Notes under the pieces: model-generated
What the model saw: only the letters and a program-made list of their open reading frames with translations
Database searches by the model: none
What the model was told of the DNA's origin: nothing
Position numbers and translations under genes: made by a program
Part shown: one piece after another, positions 1-5,717 of the stretch
Layout of the letters: each line of letters starts with the position of its first letter
How positions within the stretch are numbered: the first letter of the stretch is position 1
Origin: Anaerolineaceae bacterium
GTDB lineage: Bacteria > Chloroflexota > Anaerolineae > Anaerolineales > Villigracilaceae
Length of the DNA: 17,674 nt
Assembly (NCBI GenBank): GCA_022181005.1
Contig: BQMV01000241.1
Coordinates: 1-17,674, forward strand
Reading direction: 5' to 3'

Positions 1-4
1 TTTT

Positions 5-44
5 CGTGTGTACGTGTTTACTTGTTTCCGTGTTTACGTTCATC
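5..44. repeat. Degenerate 8-bp tandem repeat at the rhodanese 3' end
   Basis: Reading the plus strand from base 5, successive 8-mers are CGTGTGTA, CGTGTTTA, CTTGTTTC, CGTGTTTA and a decayed CGTTCATC. The last unit runs into the stop codon of the minus-strand rhodanese gene. This is a short degenerate tandem array seen directly in the sequence; it may continue to the left of the window. Its function is unknown. Confidence 0.6.
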
Positions 45-387
45 AATACCTCCCCACCGACGAATCCACCCTCCGCGCGTAATCTTCAATCCCGCCTGCC
101 ACGTTGAAAATATTTTTCCATCCTTGCTGCACAAGCCATGTAGCGACTTGTCTACTGCGGTTGCCGTGATGACACATGACGTAAATCGTCGCGTCTTGCG
201 ATCTTGCGGATTCGGACAACGCGTTCAATCCCTCCTCTGCCAGTCGGCTCATCGGCGTGACCTCCAGCCTGCGGTCGGTCAATTTGGCGTAGGTCAGCTC
301 TTCGAGTTCGCGCACGTCGAGGAGGATAAATTGTTCATCGGAGTTGAGTTTTGCGGCGAGGTCGGTGGTGGTGATTTCGGGGATCAT
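43..387 (-). CDS. Single-domain rhodanese-like sulfurtransferase
   Basis: A 114-residue cytoplasmic protein made of one rhodanese domain, the GlpE/PspE-sized type that moves sulfane sulfur from a persulfide donor to acceptors such as cyanide or thioredoxin. The N-terminal LLDVRELEEL block (from residue 22) is the usual rhodanese opening. The active-site loop is CHHGNRS with the persulfide-forming Cys at residue 72, followed by a GGIEDYARRVD C-terminal block. The start at 387 is chosen because GAGGAAATT precedes that ATG at good spacing and the protein then begins just before the conserved domain. An upstream in-frame start at 438 would translate the palindromic repeat and is not believed. The gene follows glgP on the same strand, 78 bp away. 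The physiological sulfur acceptor cannot be read from sequence. Confidence 0.9.
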   Translation of the reverse strand: MIPEITTTDLAAKLNSDEQFILLDVRELEELTYAKLTDRRLEVTPMSRLAEEGLNALSESARSQDATIYVMCHHGNRSRQVATWLVQQGWKNIFNVAGGIEDYARRVDSSVGRY

Positions 388-396
388 AATTTCCTC

Positions 397-462
397 GTAG
401 AGGCGAGGTCCTCTCGCCCTTTTGTTTGATTCAAACACTGGGCGGGGAGACCCCGCCCCTAC
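397..462. repeat. Palindromic REP/BIME-like element (paired inverted hairpins)
   Basis: Two related 23-bp GC-rich units lie head to head. The unit at 397-419 starts GTAGAGGCGAGG; the unit at 440-462, read on the minus strand, starts GTAGGGGCGGGG. They match at 18 of 23 positions. The right unit folds as GGGCGGGG-aga-CCCCGCCC (440-458), the left as GGCGAG/CTCGCC (402-407/413-418). A406-T414 in the left stem corresponds to a G-C pair in the right stem, so pairing is kept while sequence changes. The spacer is itself palindromic: TGTTTGA-T-TCAAACA (423-437). The element fills the glgP-rhodanese gap and could act as an mRNA 3'-end stabiliser or terminator for glgP. No transposase is adjacent. Confidence 0.75.
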
Positions 463-465
463 AAA

Positions 466-2610
466 TTATTTCAACGCCTTCACGTACAGATTCTCCACAT
501 ATTGCTTGACCATGCGGCGCGTGGAGAATTGGGGGATGTTGGTCTTCAAATTATCTTTGACACGCGCGATCCATTCATGGGAAATTTCTTTCGGGTCGCG
601 GTCGTAATACAGAGGGATGATCTCGTTTTCGAGCGTGCTGTACAAACTCTCGGCGTCTTCGGCATCCTGTTCGTCAGAATTTTCGATCTGTTCATCGCGT
701 CCAATCGACCAGCCGTTCTTGCCGTTGTACGCCTCGCGCCACCAGCCATCCAGCACAGAGAAGTTCAAGACGCCGTTAAGCGCGGCTTTCATGCCCGACG
801 TACCGCTCGCTTCCATCGGGCGTCGCGGCGTGTTCATCCACACGTCCACGCCTTGCACAAGATAGCGCGCAAGGTTCATGTCGTAGTCTTCGAGGAAAAT
901 GATGCGTCCGCCCATTTCCGCTTTTTTCACCGTGCGATAGACCTCTTGAATCAATTGCTTCCCAGGCTCGTCGGCGGGATGCGCCTTGCCCGCGAACAAA
1001 ATTTGCACAGGCATGTTTGGTTTGTTGACGATATGCAGCAACCGCTCTACGTCGCGCATGACGAGGCTGGCGCGCTTGTACGTGGCAAAACGCCGGGCGA
1101 ATCCGATCGTCAACGCATAGGGATTAATCAAGACTCCCGATGAAACGACTTGCACGGGATGAAATCCGCCGTGAGTCCAACGGTCACGGACGCGCTCGCG
1201 TAGATAAAACGTCAGTTTGCGTTTGAGATGCAAACGCACCGCCCACAATTCCGCGTCTGGGATTCCATCAATCTGCGACCAAAACTCAGGCTGGTCGAGA
1301 TGATCGTACCAATCGAAGCCGAGATGCTTGACAAAGAGGTTCGTCAAACGCCGCGCCATCCAATTCGCGGTGTGGACTCCGTTGGTCACGTAGGTGATCG
1401 GAACATCTTTCACGTCTTTATCAGCCCACAAGAAATTCCACATCTTGCGCGAGACTTCGCCATGCAATTCAGAGACGGCATTGCGCCCGTCCGAATTTCG
1501 CAAGGCAAGGATACCCATGCTGAACGCTTCGCTGTGTCCCTTGGGATGTTTGGCAATGTCGAAGAATTGTTCGCGCGTAAGATTCAATTGAGGATAGATG
1601 CCGCCCAAATATTTTTCGATCAGCCATAGCGGAAATTCATCGTTCCCCGCAGGGACGGGCGTATGCGTGGTGAACACGTTTTGTCCGCGCGTTTTTGCGA
1701 TGGCGTCCTCAAATGACGCGCCGCCAGCCACAAGTTCGCGCGCCCGCTCCAAGGTCAGGAATGCCGCGTGTCCTTCATTCATATGCCAGACCGCGGGGTT
1801 GTATCCCAAAGTCCGCAACGCTCGCACGCCGCCGATGCCCAACAACACTTCCTGCATCACGCGGCGATCCAGATCGGACCAATACAAACGCGCGGTGAGC
1901 AAACGATCCATTTCGGAATTGTCTTCGACATTCGAATCGAGCAGATACAACGGCACGCGCCCAACACGCGCTTCCCAAATTTGCACAGTAATTTTTCGAT
2001 CGGTGAGTTCCACATCAAGTGTGACGCGCTTGCCGTCTTTGTCGAGCACGGGTAGGACAGGCAAATCTTCCAACACGAGCATGTTGTTCAGCGCTTCCTG
2101 CCAGCCGTCTTCGCTGATGCGTTGCGAAAAATATCCCTGCGCGTACATGAAGCCGACTGCGGTGATCGGCAACCCAAGATCGCTCGCCTCTTTCAGATGA
2201 TCGCCAGCCAACACGCCGAGTCCGCCCGAATAAATTGGGAGCGTCTCGTGCAGACCAAACTCCATCGAAAAATACGCGATGGGACGCGAATCAAATTCGG
2301 GATGCGTTTGATGCGTCCACGTTTGCGAATCCGAAAAATATGAATCGAAATCCGCAAAAACCGTTTTGTATAATTTCAAATAATCTTTATCCTTCACCGC
2401 TTGTTTCAATCGCGCGCGCTCGATCTCGCGCAAGAGTCGGATCGGGTTATGCCCAAGCCGTTCCCACAATTCATAATCGAGCCGCCCAAACAGACGCGCG
2501 GCTTCGGGATGCCACGTCCACCACAGGTTGTATGAAAGTTCATGCAAACGCGAAATTTGTTTCGGCAGATCGGCAGGTTTTGGAAGTTTTGTTTTAAAGG
2601 ATGACATCAT
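466..2610 (-). CDS. glgP: Alpha-glucan (glycogen/maltodextrin) phosphorylase
   Basis: A 714-residue GT35 enzyme that releases glucose 1-phosphate from alpha-1,4-glucans using phosphate and pyridoxal phosphate. It is the short bacterial/archaeal type (about 700-850 residues), without the regulatory regions of animal phosphorylases. The N-terminal 110 residues match DUF3417 (NLWWTWHPEAARLF at 28-41). The catalytic fold follows from YFSMEFGLHETLPIYSGGLG (113-132). The PLP-lysine motif EASGTSGMKAALNG places the Schiff-base lysine at residue 608, with the expected downstream DGWWREAYNG block. The ATG at 2610 has no clear Shine-Dalgarno but sits 7 nt after a TATCAT box, suggesting a leaderless mRNA. 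ATG ATG occurs in tandem, so residue 2 may be the real start. It supplies sugar phosphate to glycolysis; pfkA lies 3 kb away. Confidence 0.96.
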   Translation of the reverse strand: MMSSFKTKLPKPADLPKQISRLHELSYNLWWTWHPEAARLFGRLDYELWERLGHNPIRLLREIERARLKQAVKDKDYLKLYKTVFADFDSYFSDSQTWTHQTHPEFDSRPIAYFSMEFGLHETLPIYSGGLGVLAGDHLKEASDLGLPITAVGFMYAQGYFSQRISEDGWQEALNNMLVLEDLPVLPVLDKDGKRVTLDVELTDRKITVQIWEARVGRVPLYLLDSNVEDNSEMDRLLTARLYWSDLDRRVMQEVLLGIGGVRALRTLGYNPAVWHMNEGHAAFLTLERARELVAGGASFEDAIAKTRGQNVFTTHTPVPAGNDEFPLWLIEKYLGGIYPQLNLTREQFFDIAKHPKGHSEAFSMGILALRNSDGRNAVSELHGEVSRKMWNFLWADKDVKDVPITYVTNGVHTANWMARRLTNLFVKHLGFDWYDHLDQPEFWSQIDGIPDAELWAVRLHLKRKLTFYLRERVRDRWTHGGFHPVQVVSSGVLINPYALTIGFARRFATYKRASLVMRDVERLLHIVNKPNMPVQILFAGKAHPADEPGKQLIQEVYRTVKKAEMGGRIIFLEDYDMNLARYLVQGVDVWMNTPRRPMEASGTSGMKAALNGVLNFSVLDGWWREAYNGKNGWSIGRDEQIENSDEQDAEDAESLYSTLENEIIPLYYDRDPKEISHEWIARVKDNLKTNIPQFSTRRMVKQYVENLYVKALK

Positions 2611-2617
2611 GGGTAAA

Positions 2618-2623
2618 ATGATA
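2618..2623 (-). promoter_or_regulatory. Candidate -10 box of glgP (leaderless arrangement)
   Basis: The minus strand reads TATCAT within GGTATCATT, 7 nt before the glgP ATG at 2610. The same GGTATCATT string lies upstream of pfkA. No good -35 hexamer is visible at 16-18 nt. At this distance transcription would start at or next to the ATG. Confidence 0.4.
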
Positions 2624-2696
2624 CCATGCGTTCATCTCTTTGAGCCGCGTCTCGTCGCGTCCCCTTTTCAAAGGGCTAACGCCGCTCTCTCATTTG

Positions 2697-2725
2697 TTGA
2701 CGATTAAGATTCGGAATGATACAAT
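2697..2725 (+). promoter_or_regulatory. Promoter of the tRNA-Glu gene
   Basis: TTGACG (2697-2702), a 17-nt spacer and TACAAT (2720-2725) form a near-consensus sigma-70-type promoter. The tRNA 5' end lies 11 nt past the -10 box, which fits a primary transcript with a very short 5' leader. Confidence 0.8.
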
Positions 2726-2736
2726 CTCGCCCGCCT

Positions 2737-2812
2737 GCCCCCATCGTCTAGTGGCCTAGGACGAAGCCCTCTCAAGGCTTAAACGGGGATTCGAATTCCC
2801 CTGGGGGCACCA
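2737..2812 (+). tRNA. tRNA-Glu (anticodon CTC)
   Basis: A 76-nt cloverleaf. The acceptor arms are GCCCCCA (2737-2743) and TGGGGGC (2802-2808), with A2809 as discriminator and an encoded CCA (2810-2812). The anticodon stem is AAGCC/GGCTT around loop CTCTCAA, giving anticodon CTC at 2771-2773, which reads GAG (Glu). The T arm is GGGGA-TTCGAAT-TCCCC. It stands alone with its own promoter and terminator. The discriminator is A rather than the G common in bacterial tRNA-Glu; the anticodon still makes Glu the clear call. Confidence 0.95.
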
Positions 2813-2814
2813 AT

Positions 2815-2847
2815 AGAGTCATCGCAAAGATGGCTCTTTATTTTTTA
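2815..2847 (+). terminator. Intrinsic terminator after tRNA-Glu
   Basis: AGAGTCATC (2815-2823) pairs with GATGGCTCT (2829-2837) through eight Watson-Crick pairs and one wobble. The loop is GCAAA and the stem is followed by TTATTTTTTAT. It lies immediately after the tRNA CCA end. Confidence 0.85.
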
Positions 2848-2929
2848 TCCGTAAGAGAGATATTATTCAATTTCCTTACAGAGCGCAAACAGATGAATCG
2901 CCGCTGAAAAGCGGCTATCGTTTATCTTG

Positions 2930-2935
2930 TATAAT
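2930..2935 (+). promoter_or_regulatory. -10 box of the queuosine-precursor transporter gene
   Basis: A perfect TATAAT lies 19 nt before the ATG, so the leader would be about 12 nt long and contains the ribosome binding site GGAG (2947-2950). No convincing -35 hexamer is seen. The upstream hairpin GCCGCT-gaaa-AGCGGC (2900-2915) sits where a -35 would be. The leader is too short for a preQ1 riboswitch. Confidence 0.55.
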
Positions 2936-2954
2936 ACGCAAACTATGGAGAAAA

Positions 2955-3668
2955 ATGAGAAATAATTTTAAATTCTTCGATCTAGTCATGGCATTATTCG
3001 TTACTGTATTAGTCGTCAGCAATATTGCATCTTCCGCAAAAATTATCGATCTAGGTTTCGGATTTTTTGGCGTGCGCGCCGCATTCGACGCCGGCACCGT
3101 CTTGTTTCCGGTCAGTTATATCTTCGGCGATATTCTTACCGAGGTTTACGGATACAAAAACTCGCGTCGCGTAATCTGGGCTGGCTTCTTCTGCCTCGCT
3201 CTAAGCGCGCTTGTCTTTTGGGCGATAATGATCCTACCGGGCGAATCTACATGGGAGGTCTATGCGGGCGACGCAGCTTACAAGGCGATCCTCGGAGGAA
3301 TGAGCGGAGGCGGGATCATGCTCGCCAGTCTCGCCGCATATTGGGCGGGCGAGTTTTCCAACTCGTTTGTGCTTGCGAAAATGAAAATCCTAACAAATGG
3401 CAAATGGCTCTGGATGCGCACGATCGGCAGCACGCTCGTGGGCGAATTCGTAGATTCATTCCTGTTTATCGTCATCGCCACTTTGTTCAACGTTTTTCCG
3501 AGAGAGTTGTTCCTAACCCTCGCCTTGACTAATTATCTTTTCAAAACATCGGTCGAGGCGGCGTTAACGCCTATAACATATATCATTGTCAATTTCTTAA
3601 AACGGGTCGAAAACGAAGATTATTACGATCATGAGACCGACTTTAACCCGTTTAAGCTGGGACATTAA
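2955..3668 (+). CDS. yhhQ: Queuosine-precursor transporter, YhhQ/VUT family (DUF165)
   Basis: A 237-residue integral membrane protein with about six hydrophobic segments. The YhhQ/QPTR family imports queuosine precursors (preQ0/preQ1 or queuine) for the tRNA queuosine modification. Family signatures are visible: VSNIASSAKI early (21-30), then FDAGTVLFPVSYIFGDILTE (44-63) and EVYGY, and a late conserved block KTSVEAALTPITYIIV. The start has GGAG 5 nt upstream and a TATAAT box. No queuosine-biosynthesis gene is adjacent, so the exact substrate is inferred from the family only. The gene converges on the DUF4173 gene. Confidence 0.92.
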   Translation: MRNNFKFFDLVMALFVTVLVVSNIASSAKIIDLGFGFFGVRAAFDAGTVLFPVSYIFGDILTEVYGYKNSRRVIWAGFFCLALSALVFWAIMILPGESTWEVYAGDAAYKAILGGMSGGGIMLASLAAYWAGEFSNSFVLAKMKILTNGKWLWMRTIGSTLVGEFVDSFLFIVIATLFNVFPRELFLTLALTNYLFKTSVEAALTPITYIIVNFLKRVENEDYYDHETDFNPFKLGH

Positions 3669-3743
3669 ATTTTATAATCCGATTTGCAGTCTTCATTTCA
3701 CAAACGACAGCAAACGATCCACTCAATCTACTCGGTAAAATTA

Positions 3744-3778
3744 TCTCGCGCTGGGCGGACATTCGCTCCAGCGCGAGA
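3744..3778. terminator. Long hairpin between convergent genes (bidirectional terminator candidate)
   Basis: TCTCGCGCTGG (3744-3754) and CCAGCGCGAGA (3768-3778) form a perfect 11-bp GC-rich stem with a 13-nt loop, between the 3' ends of yhhQ (plus) and the DUF4173 gene (minus). Neither side has a long T tract: plus continues ATCTCTCC, minus continues TAATTTTACC. It is therefore a good stem but a weak textbook terminator. It may instead protect both 3' ends. Confidence 0.6.
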
Positions 3779-3798
3779 ATCTCTCCGCTCAGTTTTCT

Positions 3799-5409
3799 TC
3801 AATCGTAATAATACGTCCAGCAGGGTATTTCTTCGCCGCTCGGGACTCTGATCGTCAAGGGATAATCAGTTTCCATTATTGCATATGCCTCCAATTCGCC
3901 TTTGATCTCGACGAAGGCGCGATCGGCTAGAAAAGTCGAAAGGTTAAATCCTTGCCACGGTCGCATGCTCTCATTTTGTTCACGATCATGCAACCGACAA
4001 GCGAGCGCCGCGCCAATTCTCTCGCGAGTACGATCGGGAAGGGTTGTATTTTGAAATCCAGCCGCGAGCGCAGGGACCGCATCGTCAGATAGATCGAGAA
4101 AGTATTGCGTATCTAATTCGGCTTGACCGTCGCGCAAGCTTCCTTCATCGGCTATTTCAGCATATCCATTGATCTCACGCTGAATATTGCGATTAACAAT
4201 GAACGCATCTACATTGAGCAAGCTCAGCGAGGCGACAAATCCCATAGCGGTCAGAATCATCGCAAGTCCAATGGCGCGTTCTTTTTTCATGAATTCCAAT
4301 GCCGCGACAACGATCAGCAACAATGCCAGCCAAAGCATAAACGCATGCGTATACGTCCGCAAGCGCGAGAAACCATAGGCATTTTCATACAATATAAGCC
4401 GCTGAAACGCCGACACTTGCATTATGATCGCCAAGCCGACTAATACAACGCCAAATATCGAAAAGATACGCCGTCGAATTTCCGTTTCGCGCTTCGTGAC
4501 GCTTCCCAGCCCAATCAGCGTTAATAGACAGAAGAACGCCACCGTTACGAGTTCGCCAAATCCACGGCGAGCGTACTCTGAATAGGTATAGCCCTCCAGG
4601 TTAATATTCGCCTGCCCGCCGAAGAAATATTGAAATTGTACGACGACAAAAGCGGCGAAGAGAAGCGTCAAACTTCCAAGTACGATCGCCGATTCGGTGA
4701 AGCCAAGAAATGGCGGGATAAGACTCTTCTCGTTCGCTTGATCGTCCGATTTTTGCCCCGCGTGAAGAAATGCGCCAGCGATAGCGTACGCAAAGATAAG
4801 AATATACGCTAACCGAAAAAGATATTCGGGTAGGTTTTCAATCTTAAAGAGCTTCATAAAACTCTCTAGTCGTTTGGCAAAGATCGGATCTGCCGACGAT
4901 AACAGCGCGCTAAAGATCATAATGAGAGGCAACGCGATGACAAGTCCGCGCAGGATGGGCCAAAACGCAGCGCCCCGCTTCTCGTCCTGAGGCGGCTGGC
5001 TGCGCTTCGCTTCAGCGATAAATTTGAACGGGCGCGCGATCATACTGCCAACCAGAGATAGATGCCGAATCAGGTAATCGGAGATGCGATATTGCATCCA
5101 ATTTCCGCCAAGGTAGGTGAGCGCGAAGACGCCCATCAGAAAAATAATCAGTAGAACGGATAGAAAGATCGTCAGCGGTTCGCGGCGGAAAAAGACCGCA
5201 GCAGCGAAAAAAGCAAGAGGGAACAGAAGCAAGCCCGCCCGTCGCGCTAAGCGGAGCTTGTCCGCTTGTAAGAAGTAGATTCCTACGGCAAGGCAAAGCG
5301 CCGTCCATAGAAAAACGTTGATTCCCAGCGTCTTTTCCCAAAACAGAAAGTCAAACGCCCACCCAAGCAAGATGACGAAAAGCCAAAAGCGGTTCGGATT
5401 AGTTTTCAT
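3799..5409 (-). CDS. DUF4153/DUF4173-family membrane protein
   Basis: A 536-residue protein with about eleven hydrophobic segments in the first 420 residues, then a soluble C-terminal domain of about 120 residues. The family signatures are EYARRGFGELVTVA followed later by YGFSRLRTYTHAFMLW, then LNVDAFIVNRNIQR and DTQYFLDLSDDAVPAL at the membrane-to-soluble border. The family is found in many bacterial phyla and its biochemical role is unknown. The ATG at 5409 is chosen for the strong GGAGG 6 nt upstream; a 20-codon upstream extension to 5469 would run through that site. A weak promoter candidate is TTGAGA (5469-5464), a 17-nt spacer and TACGCT (5446-5441). Nothing nearby suggests a partner. 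Confidence 0.9.
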   Translation of the reverse strand: MKTNPNRFWLFVILLGWAFDFLFWEKTLGINVFLWTALCLAVGIYFLQADKLRLARRAGLLLFPLAFFAAAVFFRREPLTIFLSVLLIIFLMGVFALTYLGGNWMQYRISDYLIRHLSLVGSMIARPFKFIAEAKRSQPPQDEKRGAAFWPILRGLVIALPLIMIFSALLSSADPIFAKRLESFMKLFKIENLPEYLFRLAYILIFAYAIAGAFLHAGQKSDDQANEKSLIPPFLGFTESAIVLGSLTLLFAAFVVVQFQYFFGGQANINLEGYTYSEYARRGFGELVTVAFFCLLTLIGLGSVTKRETEIRRRIFSIFGVVLVGLAIIMQVSAFQRLILYENAYGFSRLRTYTHAFMLWLALLLIVVAALEFMKKERAIGLAMILTAMGFVASLSLLNVDAFIVNRNIQREINGYAEIADEGSLRDGQAELDTQYFLDLSDDAVPALAAGFQNTTLPDRTRERIGAALACRLHDREQNESMRPWQGFNLSTFLADRAFVEIKGELEAYAIMETDYPLTIRVPSGEEIPCWTYYYD

Positions 5410-5520
5410 ACAAAACCTCCAAGAAATTTCGCCAAAGCATAGCGTAAGCCAACTTGCGAAGCCTCTCAATTCCTATCAAAATTTCTACAAAGCGCCATCG
5501 GTAAATTACACGAAGCCCTA

Positions 5521-5549
5521 TTGACAACCCTCTTAAAGTAAGGCATACT
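5521..5549 (+). promoter_or_regulatory. Promoter candidate for the 5.6-kb small RNA/micro-ORF locus
   Basis: A perfect TTGACA (5521-5526) is followed after 17 nt by CATACT (5544-5549), which matches four of six -10 positions. Transcription would start near 5556 and run into the micro-ORF and structured region. It lies between two minus-strand genes and faces the opposite way, so it serves neither. Confidence 0.55.
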
Positions 5550-5604
5550 TTTGCCATTCTTCGGGGGCTCCAATTCAACGCCATCCTTATGAAAGGAGGA
5601 GGTG

Positions 5605-5661
5605 ATGTCTAATATGGATAGTAGCATTAAACCCAGCGCTGTGGCATCCCTCCTCAAGTAA
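5605..5661 (+). CDS. Candidate 18-codon micro-ORF with extended Shine-Dalgarno
   Basis: The ORF encodes MSNMDSSIKPSAVASLLK. It is preceded by GAAAGGAGGAGGTGATG, which repeats the perfect anti-SD complement GAAAGGAGGTGATG with an extra AGG inserted. Such a site is stronger than that of any other gene in the window. A TTGACA promoter candidate lies about 80 nt upstream. The second half of the ORF lies in a predicted RNA hairpin, and CCTCCTC (5649-5655) in its loop is complementary to GAGGAGG (5596-5602) of its own ribosome binding site. A second overlapping frame, ATG at 5589, encodes MKGGGDV and stops at 5612. I do not recognise the peptide. It could be a regulatory leader, a small secreted or bound peptide, or a by-product of a structured RNA. 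Confidence 0.45.
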   Translation: MSNMDSSIKPSAVASLLK

Positions 5662-5717
5662 AAGGAAGCCACAGCGCCCCACCAACGCCGTCCGCAAGGG
5701 CGGCGTTGCGGTTTAAT
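5626..5717 (+). ncRNA. Predicted three-way-junction structured RNA overlapping the pfkA stop codon
   Basis: Three nested helices can be drawn by eye. The closing stem is ATTAAACC (5626-5633) with GGTTTAAT (5710-5717). Inside it, GCGCTGTGGC (5636-5645) pairs with GCCACAGCGC (5668-5677), a perfect 10-bp stem with a 22-nt loop. Next, AACGCCGTCC (5684-5693) pairs with GGGCGGCGTT (5698-5707) around a GCAA tetraloop. In plus-strand RNA the last stem includes a U5691-G5700 wobble, which on the minus strand would be an A-C mismatch. The GNRA loop also exists only on the plus strand. Both points favour a plus-strand transcript. The closing stem covers the pfkA stop codon (5713-5715, minus). It matches no RNA family I know. 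Confidence 0.5.

Noticed and set aside
5..44. CRISPR-like spacing of repeats at the window edge
   Set aside because: The repeat units are 8 bp and directly adjacent, with no spacers and no cas genes.
387..438. Longer rhodanese N-terminus starting at 438
   Set aside because: It would translate the palindromic repeat and bypass a well-placed GAGGAA site before the ATG at 387.
502..1143. Long plus-strand open frame opposite glgP
   Set aside because: Antisense shadow of a highly conserved gene. The translation has no recognisable domain and no ribosome binding site.
2662..2675. CCCTTT-tc-AAAGGG inverted repeat between glgP and tRNA-Glu
   Set aside because: A 2-nt loop is not a stable hairpin and there is no T tract. 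It is not clearly an operator.
2900..2915. Hairpin GCCGCT-gaaa-AGCGGC upstream of the YhhQ-type gene
   Set aside because: No T tract, and it lies upstream of the -10 box, so it is probably untranscribed from that promoter. Six base pairs alone are weak evidence.
2845..2954. Possible preQ1 riboswitch before the YhhQ-type gene
   Set aside because: The TATAAT box leaves a leader of about 12 nt, and the preQ1 consensus is not present upstream.
3673..3678. TATAAT just after the YhhQ-type gene
   Set aside because: It points into a 120-bp gap that ends at a convergent gene. No -35, no ORF and no RNA structure other than the convergent hairpin.
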